Origin: Rhizobium sp. WYJ-E13
GTDB lineage: Bacteria > Pseudomonadota > Alphaproteobacteria > Rhizobiales > Rhizobiaceae
DNA length: 64,000 nucleotides
Assembly: GCF_018987265.1 (NCBI RefSeq)
Contig: NZ_CP076853.1
Location: 2,914,001-2,978,000, forward strand
Reading direction: 5' to 3'
Every line of letters starts with the position of its first letter. Position 1 is the first letter of the stretch. A model generated the notes under the pieces. The model was not told the DNA's origin, did no database searches, and worked only from the letters and a program-made list of their open reading frames with translations. The translations under genes were made by a program, and so were the position numbers. Below, piece after piece: positions 8,870 to 17,554 of the stretch.

Positions 8870-9813
8870 ATGGCACGAGCACTGAGCGACGATCTTCGAT
8901 TACGCGTATTGAAAGCGTCTGCGGCTGGCATGTCAGCGCGGCAGGCGGCTGTCCGGTTCGGGGTTGGGATTTCGACGGCAATCCGGTGGATCGCGAGAGC
9001 GAAAGACGGCGAGCCGACCCCCCGGCCGCAAGGTTGGAGACGACCGTCGGCTCTCGACGCACACGCGGCTTTCGTTGTCGAGATGATCGACGATCGCAAG
9101 GACGTGACGCTGGATGAAATGGTCGAGCGTCTGTGCGTTGAGCGGCAGGTCGGCATCAGCCGGAGTGCGCTCGGTGCTTGGCTGCGAAGCCGCGGGTGGA
9201 CGTTTAAAAAAAGTCCGCACATGCATTGGAGCAGGATCGACCAGATGTCTTGAAGCGGCGGCGAGCCTGGTTTGATGGCCAGCTCGATCTCGATCCAGAA
9301 AAGCTGATCTTTATAGACGAGACCGGTCTGTCGACCAAAATGGCGCGCCTGCGCGGACGCGCAATGCGAGGCGAGCGTTGTCGAGCAGGTGTGCCGCATG
9401 GCCATTGGAAGACTACGACTTTCACTGGAGCGTTGCGCCTCAGCGGAATGACCGCCCCCTTCGTCTACGATGGCGCGATGAACGGCAACGTCTTCCTTGC
9501 TTATGTCGAACAGGTGCTGCTGCCCACCCTGAAAATCGGCGACGTGGTTATTATGGATAACCTGCCTGCGCACAAAACAGCCGGCGTCCGCGATGCCATC
9601 GAGCGCGCCGGCGCCAAACTCATGTTCCTGCCGCCCTACAGTCCTGACTTCAATCCCATTGAGAACGCATTCTCCAAATTGAAAGCCATGTTGCGGGCTC
9701 GGGCGGAGCGAAAGATCGACGCTTTGTGGGATGCGGTGGGCGCCTTGATGCCTCGCTTCACGACGGCAGAATGCGCCAACTACTTCAAGGCCGCGGGATA
9801 TGACCCAGATTAA
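8870..9813 (+). CDS. IS630-family transposase, joined by a -1 frameshift
   Basis: The first frame (8870-9253) holds the N-terminal helix-turn-helix ([23 protein letters not shown]) in part and a second HTH, ending shortly after WTFKK. The second frame, open after a TAA at 9205-9207 and running to 9813, holds the DDE catalytic domain: [18 protein letters not shown] and [15 protein letters not shown] supply the three acidic residues. The frames overlap at TTTAAAAAAAG (9203-9213). A -1 shift on the seven-A run gives a continuous [16 protein letters not shown], as expected for full-length members of the family. Either ribosomal slippage or transcript slippage on the A run could produce it; a chance frameshift mutation cannot be excluded. 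Confidence 0.9.
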
Positions 9814-9814
9814 A

Positions 9815-9826
9815 CAGGATCTGCTC
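9815..9826. repeat. Right terminal inverted repeat of the IS630 element
   Basis: CAGGATCTGCTC, followed by target TA; exact complement of the left end. Confidence 0.92.
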
Positions 9827-10238
9827 TATGTGTTTGCCTCCGGCAACATCGACATGCATAACCGATCTGTCGATCGTCAACGCGCGAAACACCGGCATCG
9901 GCTTCAGGTCAGCCGAGGTCGGCGTCTCCAGATAGAAGGAATGACCGCCCCATCCGAAAATCAGTCATTGGGCGGCAGGATCGCTCAGCGGAATGCCCGC
10001 ATCTTCAAGAAAGGAAAACGACGCCCGGAGCCGATCATCGAGCGGGATCGCAATATCCGTATGGATCGGGCCGGAAAGCAGCAGAATGCGTTGCGAGGGT
10101 GTCATACCAGAGGCTTCGGCTGCGACGAGCAGCGGCCTTGGAATGAAGGTGCCACCCGCCGCCAATAGCAGAAGCAGCGCGGTTGCCCGTATCAGCCATC
10201 GCGCTGCCAGCTTTAAACCACCCACAGATGAAACGGCC

Positions 10239-11951
10239 TCAAAACAGGAAGTAACGCTGCGCCATCGGCAACACCGTTGCCGGTTCGCAGGTCAGCAACT
10301 CGCCATTTGCCCGCACCTCGTAGGTTTCCGGATCGACCTCGATATCAGGGGTGAGATCATTGTGGATCATCGACGCCTTGGAAATGCCGCCACGGGTGTT
10401 CTTGACGGCAACGAGATCCTTGGCGACACCGAGACGACCCTTGATGCCGGCATCGAGCGAAGCCTGCGAGACGAAGGTGACCGAGGAATTCGTCAGGCTC
10501 TTGCCGAAGGAGGCAAACATCGGCCGGTAATGCACCGGCTGCGGCGTCGGAATCGAAGCGTTCGGATCGCCCATCGGAGCCGCCGCGATGGAGCCGCCGA
10601 GCAGCACCATATCCGGCTTCACGCCGAAGAAGGCCGGGTTCCATAGGACGAGGTCGGCACGCTTGCCGACTTCGATGGAGCCGATCTCGTGCGACAGGCC
10701 ATGCGCGATCGCCGGGTTGATCGTGTATTTGGCAACATAGCGGCGGACGCGGAAATTGTCGTTGTCGCCCTTTTCTTCCTTCAGGCTGCCGCGCTGGCGC
10801 TTCATCTTGTCGGCCGTCTGCCAGGTGCGGATCAGCACTTCGCCGACACGGCCCATGGCCTGGCTGTCCGACGAGATGATCGAGAAGGCGCCGATATCAT
10901 GCAGGATGTCTTCGGCCGCGATCGTCTCCTTGCGGATACGGCTTTCGGCAAAGGCAATGTCTTCGGGGATCGACGACGACAGGTGATGGCAGACCATCAA
11001 CATGTCCAGATGTTCGGCGATGGTGTTGACCGTATAGGGCCGCGTCGGATTGGTAGATGACGGAATGACGTTCGGCTGGCCGCAGATCTTGATGATGTCG
11101 GGTGCGTGACCGCCACCCGCACCTTCCGTGTGGAAGGCATGGATGGTGCGGCCCTTGATGGCGCCGATCGTATCTTCCACGAAGCCGCTCTCGTTCAGCG
11201 TATCCGTGTGGATCATCACCTGCACGTCATAGTCGTCGGCAACCGACAGGCAGCAGTCGATGGCGCCTGGTGTCGTGCCCCAGTCCTCGTGCAGCTTCAG
11301 CGAGGTGGCGCCAGCCAGCACCATTTCCTGCAGCGCGCCCGGCAGCGACGCATTGCCCTTGCCGGCAAAGGCAAGATTCATCGGGAAGGCATCGGCAGCC
11401 TCGATCATGCGCGCAATGTGCCAGGGGCCGGGCGTGCAGGTCGTCGCCAGCGTGCCGTGTGCCGGCCCTGTGCCGCCGCCGAGCATGCAGGTCACGCCGC
11501 TCATCAGCGCCTCCTCGATCTGCTGCGGGGCGATGAAATGGATATGGCTGTCCATGCCGCCAGCCGTGAGGATCTTGCCTTCTCCGGCGATCGCTTCCGT
11601 ACCGGGACCGACGATGATATTGACGCCGGGCTGCATATCCGGATTGCCCGCCTTGCCAATCGCCGCGATACGACCGTCCTTCAGGCCGATATCGGCTTTG
11701 TAGATGCCGGTGTGGTCGACGATGACGGCATTGGTGATAACGGTATCGACCGCCCCACCTGCCCGCGTCACCTGGCTCTGGCCCATACCGTCACGGATGA
11801 CCTTCCCGCCGCCGAACTTCACCTCCTCGCCATAGGTGGTGAAATCCTTTTCGATCTCGATGAAAAGCTCCGTATCGGCAAGGCGGACCTTGTCGCCGGT
11901 GGTCGGACCAAACATGCGGGCATAAGCCGCGCGGGAGATCTTGTAGGGCAT
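10239..11951 (-). CDS. ureC: Urease alpha subunit (catalytic)
   Basis: UreC hydrolyses urea to ammonia and carbamate at a dinickel centre, as part of the (UreABC)3 enzyme in the cytoplasm (EC 3.5.1.5). The 570-residue length is standard. Metal ligands His136 and His138 lie in DSHIHF, and the carbamylated bridging Lys219 lies in [12 protein letters not shown]. The active-site flap segment [13 protein letters not shown] contains the catalytic His. No key residue is lost. It follows the sialyltransferase-like gene by three bases and is followed 13 bases later by the TIGR02117 pseudogene. Confidence 0.99.
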   Translation of the reverse strand: MPYKISRAAYARMFGPTTGDKVRLADTELFIEIEKDFTTYGEEVKFGGGKVIRDGMGQSQVTRAGGAVDTVITNAVIVDHTGIYKADIGLKDGRIAAIGKAGNPDMQPGVNIIVGPGTEAIAGEGKILTAGGMDSHIHFIAPQQIEEALMSGVTCMLGGGTGPAHGTLATTCTPGPWHIARMIEAADAFPMNLAFAGKGNASLPGALQEMVLAGATSLKLHEDWGTTPGAIDCCLSVADDYDVQVMIHTDTLNESGFVEDTIGAIKGRTIHAFHTEGAGGGHAPDIIKICGQPNVIPSSTNPTRPYTVNTIAEHLDMLMVCHHLSSSIPEDIAFAESRIRKETIAAEDILHDIGAFSIISSDSQAMGRVGEVLIRTWQTADKMKRQRGSLKEEKGDNDNFRVRRYVAKYTINPAIAHGLSHEIGSIEVGKRADLVLWNPAFFGVKPDMVLLGGSIAAAPMGDPNASIPTPQPVHYRPMFASFGKSLTNSSVTFVSQASLDAGIKGRLGVAKDLVAVKNTRGGISKASMIHNDLTPDIEVDPETYEVRANGELLTCEPATVLPMAQRYFLF

Positions 11952-11954
11952 CTA

Positions 11955-12593
11955 TCAGGCTCCTTGGGAGGAAGAGACGAGCGGTTTTCCGGCAAGCCGC
12001 CTGAGGCGGCCGGCTGCAATATAGGAATCGACGAGCTGCTTCTCGGCGGCAAAGGGATGCCATTCCCAGCCCACATGGCCGAAGCCTGCGAGTGTCACCT
12101 CGTCGTCGGGAAATCTGTCGAGCACTTCGCCAATCACGATCATGCCGCTGCTCGGCACGACATAAGGCGCTGGCGAGAAAGCAGAAAGCGCCTGATCGAC
12201 GGCGTCATGAATCTCTTTGTCAACGACCCAATGCTGCTTGCCAGCTTGCATGCAGAAGTCACTGAATTGGCTGGTGTAATCGTCGCAGAAATCATCGAGT
12301 TCGGGATGAGAAACGGCAAGCGGCGCGCGCATCGCCTCGAATTTTGCGGGATCGCGCACACTCCAGATTTCGGAGGCTTCGACAACACCGGGATGGGTGC
12401 GCCAGCTTTCGGAGCCGAGCATGGTCTTGGCGGGACGGCCGGTATTGCACACGGCGACCACATCGGTATGCGTGCCGCCAGCATCATAGGAGCGGCACTC
12501 GTTGAAGCGGATGACAAAGTCGGCGGCATCGATGATCTCCGCCGCTCCTTCTCCGACTTCGCCGTTGCCCACGATCATGATTGTCCTGCCCAC
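11955..12593 (-). CDS. Urease-operon protein with a sialyltransferase-like (GT29-type) N-terminus
   Basis: A 212-residue soluble protein of unknown role located between the LprI-like gene and ureC and translated tightly with both (0- and 3-base gaps). Its N-terminus reads IMIVGNGEVGEGAAEIIDA and then DFVIRFNECR and TDVVAVCNTG. This resembles the L-type sialylmotif of family-29 glycosyltransferases (VGN, then ID-x-x-D-x-V-x-R-x-N). A second motif around WVVDKEIH and a GFGHVGWEWHPF segment may match the small motif. No membrane anchor is seen, unusual for eukaryotic relatives but normal for bacterial ones. Similar-sized proteins occur in rhizobial urease clusters and are often simply called urease-operon accessory proteins. 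The glycosyltransferase link is inference. Confidence 0.7.
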   Translation of the reverse strand: MGRTIMIVGNGEVGEGAAEIIDAADFVIRFNECRSYDAGGTHTDVVAVCNTGRPAKTMLGSESWRTHPGVVEASEIWSVRDPAKFEAMRAPLAVSHPELDDFCDDYTSQFSDFCMQAGKQHWVVDKEIHDAVDQALSAFSPAPYVVPSSGMIVIGEVLDRFPDDEVTLAGFGHVGWEWHPFAAEKQLVDSYIAAGRLRRLAGKPLVSSSQGA

Positions 12594-13004
12594 TTAATTG
12601 CCCATTCCTTCGGCGAGCGCCTTAAGCTCTTTGGTTCTCAGATCCGTCATATCGGCAAGGCAACCTGCCACCAGCATTGGCTCCATCGTGCCGCCGCGTG
12701 CCTGGAAGCCGTAGTTTTCGCACTGGGCGTCGCGATAGGTGATCCAGGCGCGCTGCGCCTTGAGCAGCGCCTGCTCGGCGCCCTTCATGTCGGCATCGAG
12801 ATCCTTGTCGATCGCCACCATGGCAGCACGGGTCTTCTTGTATTGGGCATTGAGCCCCTTGTCGGCCTCTTCATAGCGCGCCTGCGCGCAGCTCGTCATG
12901 TCGGATTGTGTCTGCGCATTGTCGCAGTCTACGTCCTCGGCATGGGCGGCACCAGCGGCAAGCAGCATAAGCGCTCCACCGATGAGCCCTATCTTCATGC
13001 GCAT
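12594..13004 (-). CDS. Exported LprI/DUF1311-family protein in the urease operon
   Basis: The 136-residue product has a classical signal peptide (basic MRMK, a hydrophobic run, cleavage after AHA near residue 22). Its mature part contains the Cys pairs and the WITYRDAQC motif of the LprI-like lysozyme-inhibitor domain. It should act in the periplasm. A good GGGAGG ribosome-binding site six bases upstream supports the first ATG. It lies 27 bp after ureB and directly abuts the sialyltransferase-like gene. Inhibition of lysozyme is known for some relatives; a role in urease biology is not established. Confidence 0.85.
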   Translation of the reverse strand: MRMKIGLIGGALMLLAAGAAHAEDVDCDNAQTQSDMTSCAQARYEEADKGLNAQYKKTRAAMVAIDKDLDADMKGAEQALLKAQRAWITYRDAQCENYGFQARGGTMEPMLVAGCLADMTDLRTKELKALAEGMGN

Positions 13005-13031
13005 GAATGTCCTCCCGTCATTTTCTTTTGA

Positions 13032-13337
13032 TTAGAGCCGGCCCATGACGAGCTGGCGGAAGCCATAGACTTCGCGTTTGCCGGACAGCGGAATGAGCGT
13101 CACCGAGCGGGTCTGGCCAGGCTCGAAGCGCACCGCCGTACCCGAGGGAATATCGAGCCGCATGCCGTGGGCCTTGTCGCGATCGAAGGACAGGCCGGCA
13201 TTGGTCTCGGCAAAATGATAGTGGCTGCCGACCTGTACGGGACGGTCGCCGGTATTGGAGACCTCGAGCGTCACAGTCGGCGCGCCGGCATTGAGCTCGA
13301 TCTCGCCGCCTACAGCAATGATTTCGCCAGGGATCAT
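13032..13337 (-). CDS. ureB: Urease beta subunit
   Basis: The 101-residue structural subunit packs with UreA and UreC in the urease trimer and supports the active-site region. It begins [18 protein letters not shown] and carries the conserved [17 protein letters not shown] segment. Length is normal. It lies ten bases after the DUF1272 gene in the same operon. Separate ureA and ureB genes are the usual bacterial arrangement. Confidence 0.98.
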   Translation of the reverse strand: MIPGEIIAVGGEIELNAGAPTVTLEVSNTGDRPVQVGSHYHFAETNAGLSFDRDKAHGMRLDIPSGTAVRFEPGQTRSVTLIPLSGKREVYGFRQLVMGRL

Positions 13338-13347
13338 CTGTTTCTCC

Positions 13348-13599
13348 TTAAGCCGCCTTGGGCGCGCAGCCCTCGGCCTTCAGAACACGTTTCGTGGAGG
13401 CCGGATTGTTCGCAAGTTTTGCCGCAGGCCGGATCGGCCTGACAACGAGATTGCCACCGCAATTCGGGCACTCACCCTTGAGGATATTGTCAACGCAATC
13501 CGCACAGAACGTGCATTCGAATGTGCAGATCATAGCTTCCGCGCTGTGAGGCGGCAGATCCTTGTCGCAGCATTCGCAATTGGGTCGAAGCTCCAGCAT
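13348..13599 (-). CDS. DUF1272-family small Cys-rich protein
   Basis: The 83-residue protein begins [14 protein letters not shown] and continues with [11 protein letters not shown] and CPNCGG. That gives eight or more Cys arranged as zinc-ribbon/RING-like pairs, so it very likely binds zinc. The C-terminal 35 residues are basic and flexible. It lies between ureA and ureB with ten-base gaps on both sides, so it is co-translated with the structural subunits. The family's function is unknown. A part in metal handling near urease is possible but not shown. Confidence 0.85.
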   Translation of the reverse strand: MLELRPNCECCDKDLPPHSAEAMICTFECTFCADCVDNILKGECPNCGGNLVVRPIRPAAKLANNPASTKRVLKAEGCAPKAA

Positions 13600-13609
13600 G
13601 GCGTACTCC

Positions 13610-13912
13610 TCAGCGGATCGGTTCGTGCACGGTCACCAGCTTCGTGCCATCGGGGAAAGTCGCCTCGACCTGCACGTCATGGATCATCTCGGCAATGCCC
13701 TCCATAACCTGGTCGCGACTGATCACATGGGCGCCGGCCTCCATCAGTTCGGCGACCGGGCGGCCATCACGCGCGCCCTCGACGACGAAATCACTGATAA
13801 GGGCAATGGCTTCCGGATAGTTCAGCTTGACGCCGCGCTCCAGCCGTCGGCGCGCCACCACGGCGGCCATGGAAATCAACAGCTTGTCTTTTTCTCTCGG
13901 GGTGAGGTTCAT
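13610..13912 (-). CDS. ureA: Urease gamma subunit
   Basis: The 100-residue small structural subunit of urease begins [17 protein letters not shown], followed by [16 protein letters not shown], both typical of UreA. It caps the UreB-UreC interface in the trimer. It follows ureD by 20 bases. Nothing is unusual in length or sequence. Confidence 0.98.
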   Translation of the reverse strand: MNLTPREKDKLLISMAAVVARRRLERGVKLNYPEAIALISDFVVEGARDGRPVAELMEAGAHVISRDQVMEGIAEMIHDVQVEATFPDGTKLVTVHEPIR

Positions 13913-13932
13913 CGTCTATCCGCTTGTTTAAC

Positions 13933-14757
13933 TCATAGATTCCAGACTTTCGGCACAGGCGCTCCATTGCGCAAGGCGGAAATGACAGGGATGAGGATTT
14001 TTCTGAGCGCAAAGCCATCGGCTGCGGCAAGGCGCACGACAATCTTGTCGCTCCAGGCGCTTGCCCCGCCCATATGCCCGTCCACCAGCGGCCGGACCTT
14101 GGCAAGATAGGCTTCCGACATCGGCCCGGCATACAGCACTGTCGCAAAGGCAACCTGCCCGCCAAGCACAGCCTGCTCTGCCGCCAGTAGCGCCACCGCA
14201 TCGGAAAGGCGCAGTTCCTCGGCATGAACAAGTTGGCCCGAGCGGCGGATGCGCCAACGATCGCGAAACAGCCCCGTCTCCACCGTCTCACCCATTGCCG
14301 TGCGGCCGAGCAGGATGGCTTCGACGGCAAGGAACTCCGCGCTTTCGTCGAGATCGACATCCAGACGGCGAAACAACGAGGCGCGATCGAAAAGAATGGT
14401 CTCCTGCGGCAGCCAGTCGACGCGGGCACCCGGCCCGACCTCGATCTGCGTCGTCACTTCTGCCGTGCCGGCCGATGACTTGTAGATCTTCTCGCAGGCC
14501 TGCGTCGTTACATCGATGCGCGTACCCGCCCCCGCCGATACGCTCCAGTTCATCCGGTCGCCACCGGTCAGCCCGCCGGCCGTGTTGATAATAACAGCCT
14601 CCATCGAGGCATCGAATGTATCCGGCAGACGGATCTTTGCCGCACCTTCCTGATAAAGCTCACGGATTCGCGTACGCCCATCCTGCACCTTGGCAGCAAG
14701 ATGCCCGCGTCCTTCCGCTCTCTGCGGTCTCGTGATACCCGCCGCCGCGCCTGTCAT
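13933..14757 (-). CDS. ureD: Urease accessory protein UreD
   Basis: UreD (UreH) is the scaffold that binds apo-urease and carries nickel through to the active site with UreF and UreG. The start at 14757 is chosen because it follows a GGGGTGG site and gives 274 residues, the usual length; the frame stays open upstream but that part lacks family features. The core shows the conserved [10 protein letters not shown] and [12 protein letters not shown] segments. It is the first gene of the urease set proper. It sits 176 bp after urtE and has its own sigma-54 promoter candidate at 14824-14839. Confidence 0.95.
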   Translation of the reverse strand: MTGAAAGITRPQRAEGRGHLAAKVQDGRTRIRELYQEGAAKIRLPDTFDASMEAVIINTAGGLTGGDRMNWSVSAGAGTRIDVTTQACEKIYKSSAGTAEVTTQIEVGPGARVDWLPQETILFDRASLFRRLDVDLDESAEFLAVEAILLGRTAMGETVETGLFRDRWRIRRSGQLVHAEELRLSDAVALLAAEQAVLGGQVAFATVLYAGPMSEAYLAKVRPLVDGHMGGASAWSDKIVVRLAAADGFALRKILIPVISALRNGAPVPKVWNL

Positions 14758-14823
14758 GCCACCCCCGTGCAGATGCCATCCTGTCTGGCATCTTGCGTTG
14801 AATGTGTCTGTTGACTGCAACAA

Positions 14824-14839
14824 AGCAAGTCCCGTGCCG
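14824..14839 (-). promoter_or_regulatory. Sigma-54 (-24/-12) promoter candidate for ureD and downstream urease genes
   Basis: On the minus strand the sequence is CGGCACGGGACTTGCT. It matches the consensus TGGCACGRNNNTTGCW at every fixed position but the first, with exact GG-N10-GC spacing. Transcription would start near 14813, some 55 bases before ureD. This fits NtrC-type nitrogen control of urease. Confidence 0.75.
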
Positions 14840-14885
14840 CTTTCCGAAAGCCCGCACCCCCACGGGCCATAAGGATGGCGCGGAA

Positions 14886-14914
14886 GGCATCTGCCGCAAA
14901 ATGCGGCAGATGCC
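14886..14914. repeat. Perfect 12-bp inverted repeat between urtE and ureD
   Basis: GGCATCTGCCGC and GCGGCAGATGCC flank AAAAT. No T-run follows on the minus strand. A weaker related hairpin, AGATGCCA with TGGCATCT, occurs at 14771-14793. It could separate the transporter and urease transcripts, or bind an activator upstream of the sigma-54 promoter. Confidence 0.7.
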
Positions 14915-14933
14915 AGCGCGTTGGCCAGAAAGA

Positions 14934-15629
14934 TCATACGGTTAGATGGCGGCGCGCTTCCGGCGTATCCAGCGTCTCGGCAAGACCCTCATGCACGATC
15001 TCGCCGCGATCCATGATGTAGACATAGTCGGCAAGCTCGCGGCAGAAATCGAGATATTGCTCGACCAGCAGGATCGCCATGCCGGTGGAATCGCGCAGGT
15101 AACGGATCGCCCGGCCGATATCCTTGATGATCGACGGCTGGATACCCTCGGTCGGCTCGTCGAGTACAAGAATTTTCGGCCGCGTGACCATGGCGCGCCC
15201 GATCGCCAACTGCTGCTGCTGCCCGCCCGAAAGATCGCCGCCGCGACGCGACAACATCGACTTCAGCACCGGGAAGAGACTGAAGATATCGTCGGGGATG
15301 TTGCGGTCGCGGCGGCCAAGCGGAGCAAAGCCAGTCTCGAGGTTTTCCTTGACGGTCAGCAGGGGAAAGATCTCACGCCCCTGCGGCACATAGCCGATGC
15401 CTTGCTTGGCCCGGGCAAAGGGCGGCAAGCCATTCAGCTTTGCCTCATTGAAGGTAATCGTGCCGGCCGAAAGCGGATGCTGGCCGGTGACGGCGCGCAG
15501 CAGCGAACTCTTGCCGACGCCGTTACGCCCGAGCACGCAGGTGATCTTGCCCATCTCGGCCTTGATCGAGATGCCGCGCAGCGCCTGCGCAGCACCATAA
15601 TGAAGATTTGCGTTTTCAACGGTCAGCAT
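14934..15629 (-). CDS. urtE: Urea ABC transporter ATP-binding protein UrtE
   Basis: One of the two ATPases that drive urea uptake by the UrtABCDE system at the inner membrane. The 231-residue protein has Walker [10 protein letters not shown] (about residues 34-42), the ABC signature [14 protein letters not shown] and Walker [14 protein letters not shown]. The family-typical Gln-rich signature and LLVEQYLDF are present. The stop at 14934 lies 176 bp before the ureD start. It follows urtD by one base. Confidence 0.96.
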   Translation of the reverse strand: MLTVENANLHYGAAQALRGISIKAEMGKITCVLGRNGVGKSSLLRAVTGQHPLSAGTITFNEAKLNGLPPFARAKQGIGYVPQGREIFPLLTVKENLETGFAPLGRRDRNIPDDIFSLFPVLKSMLSRRGGDLSGGQQQQLAIGRAMVTRPKILVLDEPTEGIQPSIIKDIGRAIRYLRDSTGMAILLVEQYLDFCRELADYVYIMDRGEIVHEGLAETLDTPEARRHLTV

Positions 15630-15630
15630 C

Positions 15631-16386
15631 TCAGCGCCCCAGATAATTCTCGATCACTTTCGGATCGTTGCTGACGAAATCGATGGATCCTTCCGCCAGC
15701 ACCGAGCCTTCCGCAAGGCAGGTCACCTTCACACCGAGATCGCGGATGAAGCCCATATCGTGCTCTACGACAACGACGGATCGTGTCTTGGCAATATCCT
15801 TCAGCAGGATCGCCGTTTCCGCCGTCTCGGCGTCCGTCATGCCGGCAACAGGTTCGTCGACAAGCAGCAGCTTCGGCTCCTGCGCAAGCAGCATGCCGAT
15901 CTCCAGCCACTGTTTCTGCCCATGCGACAGGTTGGCGGCGAACTCATCGCGGCGATGCGTCAGCCGCACCGTTTCCAGGATCTCATCGATACGGTCCTTA
16001 TCTTCACCTGACAGCCGATAGAACAGCGTCGAAAACACCGTGCGGCGGCGGTTGAGCGCCAGTTCGAGATTGTCCCAGACCGTATGGCTTTCGAAGACCG
16101 TCGGCTTCTGGAATTTCCGGCCGATGCCGAGCTGGGCAATATCGGCCTCGTCTCTCTTGGTCAGATCGATATTGCCATTGAAAAAGACCTCACCTTCATC
16201 CGGCCGGGTCTTGCCGGTGATGATGTCCATCATCGTCGTCTTGCCGGCACCGTTCGGGCCGATGATCGCTCTCAGTTCACCCGGTTCAATGACGATAGAG
16301 AGCGAGTTCAGCGCCTTGAAACCATCGAAGGAGACCGAGACACCATTAAGATAGAGCACGCTGTTGGGTTTGACGTCGGGGATCAT
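15631..16386 (-). CDS. urtD: Urea ABC transporter ATP-binding protein UrtD
   Basis: The second ATPase of the urea importer. The start at 16386 (MIPDVKPNS) is chosen because it lies four bases after urtC and gives 251 residues, the normal length; upstream in-frame codons overlap urtC. It shows Walker A GPNGAGKTT, the signature LSHGQKQWLEIGM and Walker B LLLVDEPVAGMTD. The LSHGQKQWLEIGM form is characteristic of UrtD as opposed to LivG. It should form a heterodimer with UrtE under the UrtB/UrtC channel. Confidence 0.96.
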   Translation of the reverse strand: MIPDVKPNSVLYLNGVSVSFDGFKALNSLSIVIEPGELRAIIGPNGAGKTTMMDIITGKTRPDEGEVFFNGNIDLTKRDEADIAQLGIGRKFQKPTVFESHTVWDNLELALNRRRTVFSTLFYRLSGEDKDRIDEILETVRLTHRRDEFAANLSHGQKQWLEIGMLLAQEPKLLLVDEPVAGMTDAETAETAILLKDIAKTRSVVVVEHDMGFIRDLGVKVTCLAEGSVLAEGSIDFVSNDPKVIENYLGR

Positions 16387-16390
16387 GGGT

Positions 16391-17554
16391 CTACTCCGCA
16401 GCCTGGATTTTTGCGTCGACGCCTTCTTCATCTGCCGCTGGCGGCACGCCGTTGGATACAGGCTTCCGCTTGCCGAAATATTGGGCGAGCGTGCCGACGA
16501 TGCCCCTCGGCAGCAAAAGCGTGACAAGCACGAAGAGACCGCCGAGCGCAAACAGCCAGTAATCGGGGAAGAGGCCGGTAAAGATCGTCTTGCCGCCGTT
16601 GACGAGGATCGCACCGATGATCGGCCCGATCAGCGTCGCCCGCCCGCCGACAGCCGTCCAGATGACGACTTCGATGGAGTTGGCCGGCGCGAATTCGCCG
16701 GGATTGATGATGCCGACCTGCGGCACGTAGAGCGCGCCGGCAATGCCCGCCATCATCGCCGAGACAACAAAGGTGAAGAGCTTGAAATGCTCGACACGAT
16801 AGCCGAGGAAGCGCGTGCGGCTTTCCGCATCACGCACGCCGACCAGCACCTTGCCAAATTTCGACCGCACGATCGCCGAGGCAATCATCAGCGAGAGTGC
16901 CAGGAAGATTGCGGTGGCTGCGAAGAGCGTGGCCCGTGTGCCGTCCGCCTGCACGTTGAAACCAAGGATATCCTTGAAGTCGGTCATGCCATTATTGCCG
17001 CCGAAGCCCATGTCGTTGCGGAAGAAGGCAAGCAGCAGCGCATAAGTCATGGCCTGCGTGATGATGGAGAGATACACGCCGTTGACGCGCGAGCGGAAGG
17101 CGAACCAACCAAAGATGAAAGCGAGCAGACCGGGTACGAGCAGCACCATCAGTGCCGCAAACCAGAACTGGTCGAAACCGTACCAGAACCAGGGCAGTTC
17201 CTTCCAGTTCAGGAAGACCATGAAATCCGGCAGGATCGGATCGCCATAGACGCCCCGCGGGCCGATCTGACGCATCAGATACATGCCCATGGCATACCCG
17301 CCGAGCGCGAAAAAAGCGCCATGTCCGAGCGAAAGGATGCCGCAGAAGCCCCAGACGAGATCGAGCGCCAGCGCCAAGAGCGCATAGGTCAGATACTTGC
17401 CGAACAGCGCCATGATATAGGTCGGCACATGCAGCGGATTATCCGCCGAGGTCGCGAGGTTCAGCACCGGCACCAGCGCTGCGACAGCCAGCAGGATGGC
17501 AATGGCAATGGAGATCCGGCGATCGAGAGACCGGAGAAGGAAGGCCGTAATCAT
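16391..17554 (-). CDS. urtC: Urea ABC transporter permease UrtC
   Basis: One of two permeases of the urea importer, 387 residues with about ten membrane segments. The conserved YALLALALDLVWGFCGILS region (about 57-75) and GRATLIGPIIGAI near the C-terminus are those of LivM-type permeases. The start codon overlaps the urtB stop by four bases (ATGA), showing translational coupling. The cytoplasmic tail after about residue 365 is hydrophilic and rich in Glu and Ala. Confidence 0.96.
   Translation of the reverse strand: MITAFLLRSLDRRISIAIAILLAVAALVPVLNLATSADNPLHVPTYIMALFGKYLTYALLALALDLVWGFCGILSLGHGAFFALGGYAMGMYLMRQIGPRGVYGDPILPDFMVFLNWKELPWFWYGFDQFWFAALMVLLVPGLLAFIFGWFAFRSRVNGVYLSIITQAMTYALLLAFFRNDMGFGGNNGMTDFKDILGFNVQADGTRATLFAATAIFLALSLMIASAIVRSKFGKVLVGVRDAESRTRFLGYRVEHFKLFTFVVSAMMAGIAGALYVPQVGIINPGEFAPANSIEVVIWTAVGGRATLIGPIIGAILVNGGKTIFTGLFPDYWLFALGGLFVLVTLLLPRGIVGTLAQYFGKRKPVSNGVPPAADEEGVDAKIQAAE

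Larger units (their letters stand above)
8785..9826 (+). mobile_element. IS630-family insertion sequence, 1,042 bp, complete
   Basis: The ends are perfect 12-bp inverted repeats, GAGCAGATCCTG at 8785-8796 and its complement CAGGATCTGCTC at 9815-9826. They are flanked on both sides by TA (8783-8784 and 9827-9828), the target duplication of IS630/Tc1-type elements. The single transposase is read in two overlapping frames. The element lies inside the TIGR02117 pseudogene, in the opposite orientation to the urease operon. Intact ends and open frames suggest it is recent and possibly still active. Confidence 0.93.
8689..10225 (-). pseudogene. TIGR02117/DUF2459-type urease-region protein, broken by stop, deletion and IS630 insertion
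   Basis: The N-terminal part starts at 10225, 13 bases after ureC, with a membrane anchor (about residues 8-26) and the family features IPRPL and IHTDIAIP. It meets an in-frame TGA at 9965-9967. Reading through the stop continues in the same family (LIFGWGGHSFYLETPTSADL) up to the insertion element at about 9829. Beyond the element, 8784-8689 encodes the family's typical C-terminus (GFWNPLPQTLALSLLLFN, then TGA) but in a different frame. Together about 163 codons remain of a family length near 220, so roughly 60 codons are missing at the insertion point. Members are membrane-anchored proteins of unknown role often encoded in urease operons. Confidence 0.85.

Noticed and set aside
11106..13031. 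Long open frame (641 codons) on the plus strand opposite ureC and its neighbours
   Set aside because: It is antisense to well-supported urease-operon genes, has no ribosome-binding site or family motif, and long antisense frames are expected in GC-rich codon-biased DNA.
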